Notes under the pieces: generated by a model
What the model saw: the letters and a program-made list of their open reading frames with translations, nothing else
The model's database searches: none
What the model was told of the DNA's origin: nothing
Shown: positions 30,198-40,007 of the stretch, one piece after another
How the letters are laid out: each line of letters starts with the position of its first letter
Numbering within the stretch: the stretch's first letter is position 1
DNA from: Ensifer sp. BR816
GTDB lineage: Bacteria > Pseudomonadota > Alphaproteobacteria > Rhizobiales > Rhizobiaceae
Assembly: GCF_000378985.1 (NCBI RefSeq)
Contig: NZ_KB905370.1
Span: forward strand, 3,186,604-3,250,603
Direction of reading: 5' to 3'
DNA: 64,000 nt
Translations under genes and position numbers: made by a program

Positions 30198-30644
30198 ATG
30201 AACCGCTACAGCTACAAGACGGACCCGGCGGTACCGCCCCTTCCGGACGATCGCCCCATTTTCATTTTCGACGCTGAATGTGTTTTTTGTTCCGGCTGGG
30301 TCAAGTTCGCGTTGAAGCACGACAGAGGCGCGAAATATCGGTTTGCGGCGGCGCAGTCGGAAGTCGGTAGCGCGCTCTTTCGGCACTACGGGTTGGACGA
30401 CCGTGATTACGAGACAAATCTGTTTCTCGAGGACGGTCGGGCCTATCTTCGTTCGGCAGCCTCGATTCGGTTCGTGGCCGGCATCGGCTTTCCCTGGTCG
30501 ATCTGCCGCCTGCTCCTTCTCGTTCCGCAAAAGTGGGCGGACGCACTCTATCGCGTCGTCGCCCGCAACCGGTACCGGCTCGCTGGGCGGAGCACGGCCT
30601 GTTTCGTACCGAAAGCGGAAGACAGGCATCGCTTCATCCCGTAG
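30198..30644 (+). CDS. DCC-family thiol-disulfide oxidoreductase-like protein (DUF393)
   Basis: A 148-residue protein with the family signature D-x-x-C-x-x-C at Asp25, Cys28 and Cys31 (FIFDAECVFC), followed by SGWVKF, and two mildly hydrophobic helices around residues 90-125. DUF393 proteins are thought to have a thioredoxin-like fold; the substrate is unknown. The last 11 bp overlap the 3' end of the convergent EIIA gene. Confidence 0.85.
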   Translation: MNRYSYKTDPAVPPLPDDRPIFIFDAECVFCSGWVKFALKHDRGAKYRFAAAQSEVGSALFRHYGLDDRDYETNLFLEDGRAYLRSAASIRFVAGIGFPWSICRLLLLVPQKWADALYRVVARNRYRLAGRSTACFVPKAEDRHRFIP

Positions 30645-31101
30645 AAGCCGCGTCCCCGTCGTCCAGGAGCGCAAGATAGACTTCCTCCGGCTCCGATGCC
30701 GCGCGTATCGATCTCAGGGTTTCGGGCGAGCGCAGCTTTCTTGCGATTGCCGCAAGGACATTCAAGTGCGTGGCGCTGCCCTCCGTCGGCGTCAGCAGGA
30801 AGCAGACGATATCCACCGGAACGTCATCGATGGATTCGAAATCGATCGGTTTCTTGAGGCGCACGAAAAGGATGAACGGAGCCGCAAGCCCGCGAAGGGG
30901 CGCGTGCGGAATGGCAATTCCTTCGCCGATCCCCGTAGAACCAAGCTTCTCCCGGTTGCTGAGCGCGCGGAATATCTCGGCCTCGTCGATGCCGAGAGCC
31001 CTGCTTGCGCTTTCGGAGAAACGATGAAGGAGCTGCACTTTCGACGCAGCGGCGTGATCGACGACGACGCGCTCCGGCGTGAGAATTTCAGATATTTTCA
31101 T
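30634..31101 (-). CDS. PtsN-like EIIA(Ntr) protein in the kdp locus
   Basis: A 155-residue cytosolic PTS EIIA domain of the nitrogen-PTS type. The phosphoacceptor is His66 in GEGIAIPHAPL. The N terminus MKISEILTPERVVVD is typical of PtsN. It follows kdpE by 37 bp on the same strand, so it is probably the last gene of the kdp transcript. In E. coli and Rhizobium, unphosphorylated EIIA(Ntr) binds KdpD and affects kdp expression. The housekeeping ptsN normally sits near rpoN, so this is likely a dedicated paralogue. The ATG at 31101 is preferred over an upstream one at 31245 that would overlap kdpE. Confidence 0.88.
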   Translation of the reverse strand: MKISEILTPERVVVDHAAASKVQLLHRFSESASRALGIDEAEIFRALSNREKLGSTGIGEGIAIPHAPLRGLAAPFILFVRLKKPIDFESIDDVPVDIVCFLLTPTEGSATHLNVLAAIARKLRSPETLRSIRAASEPEEVYLALLDDGDAASTG

Positions 31102-31138
31102 GATGTAATCGCGTCCCGAACGTTTGTGACCGAACGAC

Positions 31139-31837
31139 TCAACTCTGTTCCGCTTCGCGAAGACGATAGCCGACGCCTGTTTCCGTGGTGATGTACTGGG
31201 GCTGGTCAGGGATGCGCTCGATCTTCTGGCGAAGCTGGCGCACATAGACCCTCAGATACTGGACATCCGTCGATCCTCCCCAGATCTGGTTGAGGAGGTG
31301 CTGATGCGTGATGACCTTGCCCGCGTACTGCACGAGAATGCGCAGGATGTCGTATTCCTTGGGCGACAGCTTGACCTCCTTGTCCGCCACCCGGACGATC
31401 CGCTTCACCAGGTCGACGGAAAGGTCGCCGGTCTTGAAGATCGGCCGCTCGCCCTGCTGCTGCAGCCTGTGCCGAAGCGCGACGCGGATGCGCGCGGCGA
31501 GTTCCTTCATCCCGAACGGCTTGGTGACATAGTCGTCTGCACCGATTTCGAGCGCCTTGACGATGCCGGTTTCGTCCGTCCGGCTGGAAAGCACGACGAT
31601 CGGCAGCTCCAGTTCGTCGCTGCGCCATTTCGCCAGAAGATCGTGGCCGGCCATGTCCGGCAGGCCAAGGTCGAGAAGGATCAGATCCGGCTGCCCTTCG
31701 GCAAGCTGGGTCATCGCATCCCTGGCATTGATGGCTTCGAGCACCGCATAGCCTTCGCTCGTCAACCCGACTCTGAGCAGTTTCCGGATCGCCGGTTCGT
31801 CGTCCACGACGAGTATTTTCACGTTTGAGACTGTCAT
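31139..31837 (-). CDS. kdpE: KdpE response regulator
   Basis: OmpR-type activator of kdpFABC. The 232 residues show a receiver domain with Asp12, Asp13 and phosphoacceptor Asp56 (LILLDLGLP), Lys109-region KPFGMKEL, and a winged-helix domain in the last 100 residues (LSPKEYDILRILV, VRQLRQKIE). It overlaps the kdpD stop by four bases. It receives phosphate from KdpD in response to low potassium or osmotic stress. Confidence 0.96.
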   Translation of the reverse strand: MTVSNVKILVVDDEPAIRKLLRVGLTSEGYAVLEAINARDAMTQLAEGQPDLILLDLGLPDMAGHDLLAKWRSDELELPIVVLSSRTDETGIVKALEIGADDYVTKPFGMKELAARIRVALRHRLQQQGERPIFKTGDLSVDLVKRIVRVADKEVKLSPKEYDILRILVQYAGKVITHQHLLNQIWGGSTDVQYLRVYVRQLRQKIERIPDQPQYITTETGVGYRLREAEQS

Positions 31838-34539
31838 GTCAGCTCTTCCACATTAGGCGATCCGGTCGGGATCGGCATCGTGATGGTAAAGACCGCTCCC
31901 GACCGATCGGTCCTGTTTCCCGCCGAAATCGTTCCGCCCATCGCCACGATAAAGCCCCGGCAAATCGAAAGACCGAGGCCGGTGCCAGCGCGCACGTGAT
32001 CACCCTTGCGGACGCGATAGAAGCTGTCGAAGACGCGCTCGAGATCACCGCTCGGGATACCGGGACCTTCGTCCATGACCTGAAGCGTGACGGCGCTATC
32101 CTCGACCCAGGCGCGAATCCGTATGGTCGAGCCCGGCGGGGCATATTTGGCCGCATTGTCGAGCAGGTTGAACAGCACTTGTTCGAAAAGGACGGGGTCG
32201 AGGTTCAGCATCGGCAGATCGAGGGGGATATCGATCGCCGTCCTGTGTCGCGCCAGCATCTTGCCGGCCCGGCGGAGCGCCGTGCCGACGACATCGCCGA
32301 CGTCATGGAAGGAGGTGTTTGGCTCCGTCGCGCCGGACTCGATCCTCGTCATGTCGAGCAGATTGGCGATGAAGCGGTTGAGCCGCTCGGACTCGTCCAC
32401 GACCGTCGAAAGCAGGTCGGCGCGGTCGTCTTCCGGCATCGAGCCGGAATAGTCGCGCAACGTACCGGCCGCGCCCATGATGGCGGCCAACGGTGTCTTG
32501 AGGTCGTGGGAGATGGACGTCAGGAGGGCGGAACGAAGCCTGTCCGCTTCGGCGGCGAGCAGCGCCCGGTCGACGTCGGCGACCAATTGCACGCGCTCGA
32601 TCGCAAGTGCCGCCTGGTCCGCCAGGGCATCGAACAGCCGTTGCTGTTCCGGTGTCAGAAGTGGTCCCTGCCTGTCATTGTCGAGGCCGACGACGCCGAT
32701 GGCCGTGCGCCCGGTCCTCAGCGGCAGGTAAAGACGCTTGGCACCCGGCAGCGTGTCGGCGCCGCGACCCGCCGGCCGGTCATTTTCCCATGCCCAACGC
32801 GCCGCGGCGATGTCCGCGTCGACCAGCGTATCATCGGGCGGATAGCCTGCCTTGACCGCAATCGTATCGTCCTCGGGCAGAAGAATCACCACGCGAACCT
32901 TGAGCATGGACGCGACCTGATGCGCGGTCGCCCACAGCACGTCATCGAGCGTTCCGGTGCTCGCGAGCTTCTTGGAGAAGAGATAGAGATCCTCGGTCGT
33001 CCTGGCGCGCTGCCGTGCCGCAGCCGCCTGGCGCTGCACCCGCGCCGTCAGGTTGCTCGCCGTCACCGCGACCACCAGGAAAAAGGCCAGCGCCAGCACG
33101 CCTTCGGGATCCCGGATCGTCAGCGTGTAGCGCGGCTCCAGAAAGAAGAAGTTGAAGGCCAGCGCGCTGACGACACAGGCATAGAGCGCCGGCCTCAAGC
33201 CAGCCGTCACCGCCGAGGTGAGAACCGCGATCAGAAATACGAGCGCCAGATTGCGGACGTCCAGAAATTGGTCGAGAAGCGCACCGAACGCGAGCGCAAT
33301 CGAAATATAAAGCGTGCTGAGAATATAGGGCTGGAACTTGAACTTTCCCGGGGGCGGCGCGGTCTTGAAGCCCCTCGAGGCTGTCGGGGTGCGGTCCGCG
33401 CCGGACACCACGTGCACGCTGATATCGCCGGCATGCCGGATCAGGTCATGCGATACCGATCCTTCGATCAGTTCCCGCCAGCGCGGCTTGTTCGGCTTTC
33501 CGGTCACCACATGCGTGAAATTGTGGGCGGCGGCGTGCCGAAGAATGTCCCGCGCCACGCTCTGCCCCGGAATCGTCATGGCCTCGCCGCCCAGTTGCTC
33601 GGCGAGCCGCAGGTGCGACGCCAGCCGGTCCTTGTCGGCGTCGGGCAGGTTGACGGATCGGGAGGTCTCGACGTGGATCGCGGTCCAGGGTGCCCGCAGC
33701 CGGTCCGCCTGCCGCTTCGCGTAACGGACGAGCGCCGCGCCGCGCTGGTCATGCTCGATGCAGACGAGCACGCGGTCGCCCGCCGCCCAGGGACCCGGGA
33801 TCGCGTGCGCCTGCATATGGCTCAGGAGCTGGTCGTCGACACGCTCGGCGGTGCGACGCAGCGCCAGTTCGCGAAGCGCCGTCAGATTGCCGGGGGAGAA
33901 GTAGTTCGCTATCGCCCGCTTTGCGGTCGTCGGCAGATAGACCTTTCCCTCATGCAGGCGCTTGATGAGATCTTCCGGGGTGAGATCGATGATCTCGACG
34001 TCGCCGGCGCGGTCGATGATCGAGTCGGGCACTGTCTCCCGCACCCGGATCCGGGTAATCTGCGCGACGATGTCGTTGAGGCTTTCGATATGCTGCACAT
34101 TCAGCGTCGAATAGACATCGATCCCCTGGGCGAGGATTTCCTCCACGTCGAGATAGCGCTTCGAGTGGCGGCTGCCGTCGACATTGGTGTGCGCCAGTTC
34201 GTCGACGAGGACCAGTTGCGGGCGCCGCGCCAGGATGGCGTCGAGGTCCATCTCATCGAGAACGCGGCCCTTGTATTCGACCTTGCGGCGGGCAACGACC
34301 TCGAAGCCCTCCACGAGCGCCTGGGTCTCCTGGCGGCCATGGGTCTCGACAATGCCAATGACGATGTCGACGCCCTCGGATTTGCGCGCCCGGCCCGAAA
34401 GAAGCATCTCGTAGGTCTTGCCCACGCCCGGCGCCGCGCCCAGAAAGATCTTCAGGCGTCCGCGCGCCTCGCGTTCGGCATTCTCGAGCAGAGCGTCGGG
34501 CGAAGGCCTTGCATCGACGTCGCGTCTTTCGTCAGGCAT
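31834..34539 (-). CDS. kdpD: KdpD sensor kinase
   Basis: Membrane sensor histidine kinase, 901 residues. Order: N-terminal KdpD domain with Walker A (GAAPGVGKT, 34-42), a Usp-like domain (about 250-370), four close membrane segments of the DUF4118 type (about 400-500, with FNFFFLEPRYTL), GAF (about 520-655), HisKA with His678 (SISHDLKTPL), and HATPase (DNAAKYAP, DEGPGIP, GTGLGLS). The start at 34539 was chosen for family agreement and a GGGGAAG ribosome site; the 34599 ATG falls within a RIME-type repeat. It is coupled to kdpE. Confidence 0.96.
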   Translation of the reverse strand: MPDERRDVDARPSPDALLENAEREARGRLKIFLGAAPGVGKTYEMLLSGRARKSEGVDIVIGIVETHGRQETQALVEGFEVVARRKVEYKGRVLDEMDLDAILARRPQLVLVDELAHTNVDGSRHSKRYLDVEEILAQGIDVYSTLNVQHIESLNDIVAQITRIRVRETVPDSIIDRAGDVEIIDLTPEDLIKRLHEGKVYLPTTAKRAIANYFSPGNLTALRELALRRTAERVDDQLLSHMQAHAIPGPWAAGDRVLVCIEHDQRGAALVRYAKRQADRLRAPWTAIHVETSRSVNLPDADKDRLASHLRLAEQLGGEAMTIPGQSVARDILRHAAAHNFTHVVTGKPNKPRWRELIEGSVSHDLIRHAGDISVHVVSGADRTPTASRGFKTAPPPGKFKFQPYILSTLYISIALAFGALLDQFLDVRNLALVFLIAVLTSAVTAGLRPALYACVVSALAFNFFFLEPRYTLTIRDPEGVLALAFFLVVAVTASNLTARVQRQAAAARQRARTTEDLYLFSKKLASTGTLDDVLWATAHQVASMLKVRVVILLPEDDTIAVKAGYPPDDTLVDADIAAARWAWENDRPAGRGADTLPGAKRLYLPLRTGRTAIGVVGLDNDRQGPLLTPEQQRLFDALADQAALAIERVQLVADVDRALLAAEADRLRSALLTSISHDLKTPLAAIMGAAGTLRDYSGSMPEDDRADLLSTVVDESERLNRFIANLLDMTRIESGATEPNTSFHDVGDVVGTALRRAGKMLARHRTAIDIPLDLPMLNLDPVLFEQVLFNLLDNAAKYAPPGSTIRIRAWVEDSAVTLQVMDEGPGIPSGDLERVFDSFYRVRKGDHVRAGTGLGLSICRGFIVAMGGTISAGNRTDRSGAVFTITMPIPTGSPNVEELT

Positions 34540-34553
34540 TCGCACTTCCCCAC

Positions 34554-34651
34554 CATGTTTCCTTGAATCACAGCCGATCGAGGTAAAAACATGCAGCATT
34601 TCAAAGTCTACGGCGATCTTTGCGCGTCTAATAAGACGCGCGGCACCGTAG
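34554..34651 (-). repeat. RIME-type palindromic repeat, copy 4 (inverted)
   Basis: The reverse complement of the copy 2 arrangement with some divergence. It fills most of the 152-bp gap between kdpC and kdpD and ends 15 bp before the kdpD start codon, so it could affect kdpDE expression from the kdpFABC transcript. Confidence 0.75.
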
Positions 34652-34691
34652 CGGTCAAAGGCTGGGGCCGTATCGACCCCAGCCCATTTCT

Positions 34692-35261
34692 TTATTGGGC
34701 AGCAGCGCCGTCAAGCGCAAGGTTCAATGCCAGAACATTGACCGTCGGCTCGCCCATGAAGCCAAGCTCCCTCGCCTCGATATGGCCGTCGACCAGCGCC
34801 TTGACCGCGGCCTCCTCGAGACCGCGCGCCTTGGCGACACGGGGCACCTGGAAATAGGCCGCTTCAGGCGAAATATGCGGATCGAGGCCACTGCCTGACG
34901 TCGTCACCAGATCCATCGGCACTGGAGCCGCCGGGTTTTCCGCCTTGAGCGCCTCGGCGTCGGCCTTGATGCGGTCGATCAGCTTCGCGTTGGTCGGGCC
35001 GAGGTTGGATCCGCTGGAGCCGGCGGCGTTGTAGCCGTCGCCCGCAGCGGAGGGCCGACCGTGAAAATACTGGTCGCCGGTGAAGGCTTGGCCGATCAGT
35101 TCGGAGCCGATCACCTTTCCGTCCTTCTCGATGAGGCTTCCGTTTGCTTCGTGCGGGAAGAGGGCCTGGGCGATGCCGGTCATTCCGAGGGGGTAGACCA
35201 GTCCGGTCAATACGGTGAGTGCGATGATCATGACGATCGCGGGTCTTACTTGCTTCCACAT
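34692..35261 (-). CDS. kdpC: Potassium-transporting ATPase subunit KdpC
   Basis: A 189-residue single-pass membrane subunit needed for assembly and activity of the KdpFABC pump. It has one N-terminal helix (residues 8-30, [18 protein letters not shown]) and a periplasmic domain with [20 protein letters not shown] and [12 protein letters not shown], all KdpC signatures. It begins 11 bp after kdpB. The length matches the family. Confidence 0.96.
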   Translation of the reverse strand: MWKQVRPAIVMIIALTVLTGLVYPLGMTGIAQALFPHEANGSLIEKDGKVIGSELIGQAFTGDQYFHGRPSAAGDGYNAAGSSGSNLGPTNAKLIDRIKADAEALKAENPAAPVPMDLVTTSGSGLDPHISPEAAYFQVPRVAKARGLEEAAVKALVDGHIEARELGFMGEPTVNVLALNLALDGAAAQ

Positions 35262-35272
35262 GGGAGCGATCC

Positions 35273-37357
35273 TTATGCGAGGCCGAGCGTCGTGATGACG
35301 ACGTCGATGACTTTGATGCCGATGAAGGGAACGATGATGCCGCCGAGGCCGTAGACCAAGAGGTTGCGCGACAGCAGCGCGCCTGCGCCGATCGGCCGAT
35401 ATTTCACGCCCTTCAGCGAAAGCGGTATCAACGCGACGATGATGAGCGCGTTGAAGATGATCGCCGAGAGAATGGCGCTCTCGGGCGTCTTGAGCCCCAT
35501 GATGTTCAGGGCACCGAGTTGCGGGTAGAACGCCAGGAACATCGCCGGGATGATGGCGAAGTACTTGGCGACGTCGTTGGCGATCGAGAAGGTCGTCAGC
35601 GCGCCGCGCGTCATCAACAGCTGCTTACCGATCTCGACGATCTCGATGAGCTTCGTCGGGTCGGAATCGAGGTCGACCATGTTACCGGCTTCGCGGGCCG
35701 CCACCGTGCCGGTGTTCATCGCCACGCCGACATCCGCCTGGGCGAGCGCCGGCGCGTCGTTCGTCCCGTCGCCGCACATCGCGACGAGCTTGCCTTTCGC
35801 CTGCTCCTCGCGGATGAGGCTGAGCTTGTTTTCCGGCGTCGCCTGGGCGAGGAAGTCGTCGACGCCCGCTTCCGCCGCGATCGCCGCGGCCGTCATCGGA
35901 TTGTCGCCGGTGATCATCACGGTGCGGATGCCCATGCGGCGCAATTCGGCAAAGCGTTCCTTGATGCCGCCTTTGACGATGTCCTTGAGATGGACGACGC
36001 CGAGCAGCCGGCCGTCCTTGACGACGGCAAGCGGCGTGCCGCCCGCCTTGGCGATCTCGTCGGCGATGGCCTGAATATCGCGGGCCGTCTGCGGCTCGCG
36101 CACGATAACGCTCGCCGTGCCGTCGGTGCTCGCGACCGTGGTTTGGTCGACATGCCGAAGAACGGCGTCGACCGCCCCCTTGCGGATGCTTGAGCCGTCG
36201 AAATCGACGCCGCTCATCCGGCTTTGTGCCGTGAACGGCACGAAGTGGGCATGCAGGCTTCCCATGTCGCGGGCGCGGATACCGTATTTCTCCTTGGCGA
36301 GCACGACGATGGAGCGGCCCTCCGGCGTCTCGTCGGCGAGCGAAGCCAGTTGTGCGGCGTCTGCCAGTTCCTGGTCGGTGACGCCACGAACCGGCTTGAA
36401 TTCGGTGGCCTGGCGATTGCCGAGCGTGATCGTGCCGGTCTTGTCGAGCAGCAGCGTATCGACGTCGCCCGCGGCCTCGACGGCACGGCCGGACATGGCA
36501 AGCACGTTGAAGCGCACGAGCCGGTCCATGCCGGCAATGCCGATCGCGGACAGAAGCGCACCGATCGTCGTCGGGATCAGCGTGACGAAGAGCGCGACGA
36601 GGATGAGAACCGGGATGTACCCGCCGGCATAGGTGGCAAAGCTCGGGATCGTCGCCGTCGCCAGAACAAAGATCAGCGTCATGCCGGCCAGAAGAATGTT
36701 GAGGGCGATCTCGTTGGGTGTCTTCTGCCGCTCGGCGCCTTCGACGAGAGCGATCATGCGGTCGATGAAGGTCGAGCCAGCCGCCGCGGTGATGCGAACG
36801 CGGATCCAGTCGGAGAGCACCTGCGTGCCGCCGGTGACAGCGGAGCGGTCACCGCCCGATTCGCGGATGACCGGCGCGGATTCGCCAGTGATGGCCGCCT
36901 CGTTGACCGAGGCGACGCCTTCGATGACTTCGCCGTCAGAGGGGATGATGTCACCCGCCTCGACGAGCACAACATCGCCGACCTTCAGGCTCGTTCCGGG
37001 GACGATCTTGACGTTCCTGATATCGTCGCCCTTCAGGAGCTTCGCCTGGGTTTCCGTGCGCGTGCGGCGCAGCGATTCGGCCTGCGCCTTGCCGCGGCCC
37101 TCGGCCACCGCTTCGGCAAAATTGGCGAAGAGCACGGTGAACCAGAGCCAGACGACGATCTGGAAGGAGAAGCCGATGTTTCCGCCGGTGATCAGGTCGC
37201 GGGCGAGCAGGACGGTGGTCAGCGCAGAGACGACGGCGACGACGAACATCACCGGGTTCCTGGCGAGCGTCTTTGGATTGAGTTTCCGGAAGGCATCGCC
37301 GATGGCGGGTATGAGAATGCGAGCGTCCATGATGCTCGTGGTTTTGGACTGGCTCAT
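35273..37357 (-). CDS. kdpB: Potassium-transporting P-type ATPase subunit KdpB
   Basis: Catalytic subunit that hydrolyses ATP to drive K+ uptake through KdpA. 694 residues with about seven membrane helices. Phosphorylation site Asp305 (DKTGT), TGES loop 157-160 whose Ser160 corresponds to the regulatory Ser162 of E. coli, and the hinge [18 protein letters not shown]. It is separated from kdpA by a 57-codon small ORF not present in the E. coli operon. Confidence 0.97.
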   Translation of the reverse strand: MSQSKTTSIMDARILIPAIGDAFRKLNPKTLARNPVMFVVAVVSALTTVLLARDLITGGNIGFSFQIVVWLWFTVLFANFAEAVAEGRGKAQAESLRRTRTETQAKLLKGDDIRNVKIVPGTSLKVGDVVLVEAGDIIPSDGEVIEGVASVNEAAITGESAPVIRESGGDRSAVTGGTQVLSDWIRVRITAAAGSTFIDRMIALVEGAERQKTPNEIALNILLAGMTLIFVLATATIPSFATYAGGYIPVLILVALFVTLIPTTIGALLSAIGIAGMDRLVRFNVLAMSGRAVEAAGDVDTLLLDKTGTITLGNRQATEFKPVRGVTDQELADAAQLASLADETPEGRSIVVLAKEKYGIRARDMGSLHAHFVPFTAQSRMSGVDFDGSSIRKGAVDAVLRHVDQTTVASTDGTASVIVREPQTARDIQAIADEIAKAGGTPLAVVKDGRLLGVVHLKDIVKGGIKERFAELRRMGIRTVMITGDNPMTAAAIAAEAGVDDFLAQATPENKLSLIREEQAKGKLVAMCGDGTNDAPALAQADVGVAMNTGTVAAREAGNMVDLDSDPTKLIEIVEIGKQLLMTRGALTTFSIANDVAKYFAIIPAMFLAFYPQLGALNIMGLKTPESAILSAIIFNALIIVALIPLSLKGVKYRPIGAGALLSRNLLVYGLGGIIVPFIGIKVIDVVITTLGLA

Positions 37358-37393
37358 AGGAGACTCCAGCTGAATGTTTGTGCACGCCCGCGA

Positions 37394-37567
37394 TCAGCTC
37401 GCGGCGAGCAGATAGGTGAACGCCTTGCCGATGACGACGAGCAGCGTCATCCCGGCCAGGACCAGGCAGAGAATGGTCGAGACCCGCGGCGGCGGCGCTT
37501 CTCCCCGCGCCGGATTTGCGGCGCGCGGGTAGATCGGCTTGCGTGATTGACGGACGAGTTGAGCCAT
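37394..37567 (-). CDS. Small single-pass membrane protein between kdpA and kdpB
   Basis: A 57-residue ORF exactly filling the kdpA-kdpB gap (10 bp after kdpA, 36 bp before kdpB). It begins MAQLVRQSRKPIYPR and has a basic, Pro-rich N-terminal half (6 Arg/Lys, APPPR) and one hydrophobic helix at about residues 31-54 (STILCLVLAGMTLLVVIG). An AAGGGTG ribosome site lies 6 bp upstream. It is not KdpF, which is present separately upstream of kdpA. The tight spacing within the operon supports a real gene; no function is known to me. It could be an extra KdpFABC-associated peptide. Confidence 0.75.
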   Translation of the reverse strand: MAQLVRQSRKPIYPRAANPARGEAPPPRVSTILCLVLAGMTLLVVIGKAFTYLLAAS

Positions 37568-37577
37568 GACGTCACCC

Positions 37578-39281
37578 TTAGAAGGTTTGGCCGAGGAGCA
37601 TGGCGAGATGCTCGACGATCGGGCCGACCGCGAGCGCCGGGAAGAACGTCAGGCCGCCGACGATCAGGATGAGGCCGCCGAGCAAGCCGACGAAGAGCGC
37701 GCCGTCGGTCGGAAACGTGCCTGCCGAAGCCGGGACGGTCTTCTTGGCGACGAGCGAACCGGCGATCGCCAGGGCCGGGATGATGACGAGGAAGCGGCCC
37801 ATCAGCATGGCGATGCCGAGCGTGAGGTTGTACCAGGTCGTATTGCCCGTCAGGCCGCCGAAGGCCGAGCCGTTATTGGCCGCCGCCGACGTGTAGGCGT
37901 AGAGGATTTCCGAGAAGCCGTGCGGGCCGGGATTGGCGATCGACGCCACGGCGTCCGGGAGCACGACCGCGATCGCGGTCAGGACCAGCATTGCGAGCGG
38001 CAGGCACAGGATGGCAAGAACCGCCATCTTGACCTCCTTCGCCTCGATCTTCTTGCCGAGGTATTCCGGCGTACGACCGACCATCAGGCCTGCCACGAAG
38101 ATCGCCAGGACGACGAACAGAAGGATGCCGTAGAAGCCCGCGCCGACGCCGCCGACGATGATCTCGCCGAGCTCCATATTGATCAGCGGGATGAGACCGC
38201 CGAGCGCCGTGAAGCTGTCATGCATGGCGTTGACGGCGCCGCAGGAGGCCGCCGTCGTGATCACGGCGAAGAGCGCCGACAGGGAAATGCCGAATCGGAC
38301 TTCCTTGCCTTCCATGTTGCCGCCTTCGAGGCCAAGCGCGTGGACGAGCGGATTGCCGGCGGCCTCGGCCCAGTAGCAGACGACGACGCCGACGAGGAAC
38401 AGGGCGCCCATCGTCGCGAATATCGCCCAGCCCTGGCGCTGATTACCGACCATGCGGCCGAAGACGTTGGTGAGTGCCGCTCCGATCGCGAAGATCGACA
38501 CCATCTGGATGAAGTTCGAGATCGCGTCGGGGTTCTCGAAGGGATGGGCGGCATTGGCGTTGAAGAAGCCGCCGCCATTGGTACCGAGCATCTTGATGGC
38601 GATCTGCGAGGCGACCGGACCGAGGGCGATCGTCTGCTGCGCACCTTCGAGCGTCGTGGCCTCGACATAGGCGCCGAGGGTCTGGGGCATGCCGAGATAG
38701 ACATAGACGAGGGTCAGCAACACGCAGAGCGGCAGCAGAACGTAAAGCGTGGCCCTGGTCAGGTCGACCCAGAAGTTGCCGATCGACTTGACCGATGCCC
38801 GGGCAAAACCGCGGATCAGGGCCACGGCAATGGCGATGCCGGTCGCCGCCGAGACGAAATTCTGCACGGTAAGACCGGCCATCTGCACGAGATAGGACAT
38901 CGTGCTCTCGCCGCCGTAGTTCTGCCAGTTCGTGTTGGTCATGAAGCTGACGGCGGTGTTGAAGGCGAGCTCGGGCGGGACGGCGGCCATGCCGGCCGGA
39001 TTGAACGGCAGCGCCCCTTGAAGACGCTGGAGAACATAGAGCAGCAGGAACCCGGCCAGATTGAAGAACAGAAGGGCGGCCGCATAGGTCGTCCAGTGCT
39101 GTTCCTCCCGCTCGCTTGTTCCGGCGACGGCATAGAGGCCGCGCTCGACCGGACCGAAGATCCAGGAAAGAAGCGTGCGCTCGCCGTTGAAGACGCGCGT
39201 CATGTAGCCGCCGAGCGGCTTCACCAGCAAGGTGACGATCCCGCAGAAGACAAGGATCTGTATCCATCCGTTGATAGTCAT
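37578..39281 (-). CDS. kdpA: Potassium-transporting ATPase subunit KdpA
   Basis: Channel-like K+-binding subunit of the Kdp pump, 567 residues and ten or more membrane segments. The selectivity-filter-type segments include [11 protein letters not shown] (about residue 115) and [19 protein letters not shown] (about residue 230), the latter shared by all KdpA. It lies 33 bp after kdpF. The long open frame on the opposite strand is a shadow. Confidence 0.97.
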   Translation of the reverse strand: MTINGWIQILVFCGIVTLLVKPLGGYMTRVFNGERTLLSWIFGPVERGLYAVAGTSEREEQHWTTYAAALLFFNLAGFLLLYVLQRLQGALPFNPAGMAAVPPELAFNTAVSFMTNTNWQNYGGESTMSYLVQMAGLTVQNFVSAATGIAIAVALIRGFARASVKSIGNFWVDLTRATLYVLLPLCVLLTLVYVYLGMPQTLGAYVEATTLEGAQQTIALGPVASQIAIKMLGTNGGGFFNANAAHPFENPDAISNFIQMVSIFAIGAALTNVFGRMVGNQRQGWAIFATMGALFLVGVVVCYWAEAAGNPLVHALGLEGGNMEGKEVRFGISLSALFAVITTAASCGAVNAMHDSFTALGGLIPLINMELGEIIVGGVGAGFYGILLFVVLAIFVAGLMVGRTPEYLGKKIEAKEVKMAVLAILCLPLAMLVLTAIAVVLPDAVASIANPGPHGFSEILYAYTSAAANNGSAFGGLTGNTTWYNLTLGIAMLMGRFLVIIPALAIAGSLVAKKTVPASAGTFPTDGALFVGLLGGLILIVGGLTFFPALAVGPIVEHLAMLLGQTF

Positions 39282-39314
39282 GAGTATGGCTTTCCGAGCA
39301 TTATGCCTTGGCGA

Positions 39315-39404
39315 TCAGAACCGCTCCGGGCGAATGAGGGCGTAGGTCAGGTAGACGAGGAGGAACAGGGTCACTGCGCCACCGAGAGTGTATTCGACGA
39401 GCAT
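39315..39404 (-). CDS. kdpF: KdpF, small stabilising subunit
   Basis: A 29-residue membrane peptide (MLVEYTLGGAVTLFLLVYLT then YALIRPERF). The LVYL-x-YAL-x-RPE-x-F ending is the KdpF signature. KdpF is a lipid-like stabiliser of the KdpFABC complex. It has a GGAGCGG ribosome site and lies directly before kdpA. It is shorter than usual gene-finder cutoffs and is easily missed. Confidence 0.9.
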   Translation of the reverse strand: MLVEYTLGGAVTLFLLVYLTYALIRPERF

Positions 39405-39420
39405 CTTTCCGCTCCGCTGC

Positions 39421-39527
39421 TACAGCGCCGTGCGTCCTTTAGGACGCACAAAGGACGCTGTAAGTTTTCGAATCTACGCATCGAGCTTTCCGAAAATCGG
39501 GTCCGATTTTCGGGCCGATGCGCTAGA
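39421..39527 (+). repeat. RIME-type palindromic repeat, copy 3
   Basis: 107 bp nearly identical to copy 1 including the end CGCTAGA. It lies between the 26-aa ORF and kdpF and supplies the stop codon (TAG on the minus strand, 39523-39525) of the 26-aa ORF. Confidence 0.82.
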
Positions 39528-39603
39528 GGTTGCTGCACGCCCGGACGTAGGCAAACGATAAGGCGAAGAACACGATGCCTATGGCGAGAACGACAATGTC
39601 CAT
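39523..39603 (-). CDS. 26-residue membrane peptide upstream of kdpF
   Basis: A small ORF (MDIVVLAIGIVFFALSFAYV, then RACSNL) with one hydrophobic helix and a short positively charged end, 118 bp upstream of kdpF and with AGGAATTGCCGAC before the ATG. Size, helix and position suggest a second KdpF-like peptide at the head of the operon. Its stop codon falls in the terminal bases of a RIME-type repeat, so the original C terminus may have been altered by the insertion. Function is not known. Confidence 0.6.
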   Translation of the reverse strand: MDIVVLAIGIVFFALSFAYVRACSNL

Positions 39604-40007
39604 GTCGGCAATTCCTGTGCGTTGTTGCTACTGACGACGCGTCACCCGGTGGCAGCGCCGGGCCAGGTGATCGCAATGGCGTGCACGTCCCGGCCGCAAG
39701 CGTCGAGGCGATGCGGCGCGTGGATGAATCTTGGCAGGAATATGGCTCCGAACCGCATAAAGGTTCGAGAGAGGCACCACGGGAAAGAAATAGGATTCCT
39801 ATAGGAATTCGGCTGGGCCGAGGTGCTGCGGCCGTAGCGGGCGCTATCGAAGCTGAGCCCGGCGAATAGCGACGAACGTCGCGATCGGAATACGCCCCGC
39901 GGCGAGGGATTTCGATTTGGAAGGAGAAGAACGCAGGGCTCAGCGCGGCCGTGTCGCCTACGCTGAACCGGGAGTGCGCGTCGACCGGGGCCAGCGTCGC
40001 TGTCGGC
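39604..40007. other. kdp operon upstream region
   Basis: About 400 bp without a supported gene, expected to contain the kdp promoter and the KdpE site. The one clear element is a perfect 14-bp palindrome ATTCCTATAGGAAT at 39795-39808. Long frames here on both strands lack ribosome sites and family motifs. Confidence 0.55.
39795..39808. promoter_or_regulatory. Candidate kdp operator palindrome
   Basis: ATTCCTATAGGAAT is perfectly symmetric and lies 192 bp upstream of the first kdp ORF. A related AGGAATTC core occurs at 41026-41033 upstream of the KdpD-like sensor gene. Confidence 0.4.

Noticed and set aside
31825..34566. Open frame of 913 codons on the + strand opposite kdpD
   Set aside because: Shadow of kdpD, which carries complete kinase motifs on the other strand.
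34554..34651. Upstream kdpD start at 34599
   Set aside because: The extra residues come from a RIME-type repeat and are not KdpD-like; the ATG at 34539 has a ribosome site.
37566..39869. Open frame of 767 codons on the + strand opposite kdpA
   Set aside because: Shadow of kdpA; its composition is rich in Asp, Glu and Arg, as expected from antisense of a membrane protein.
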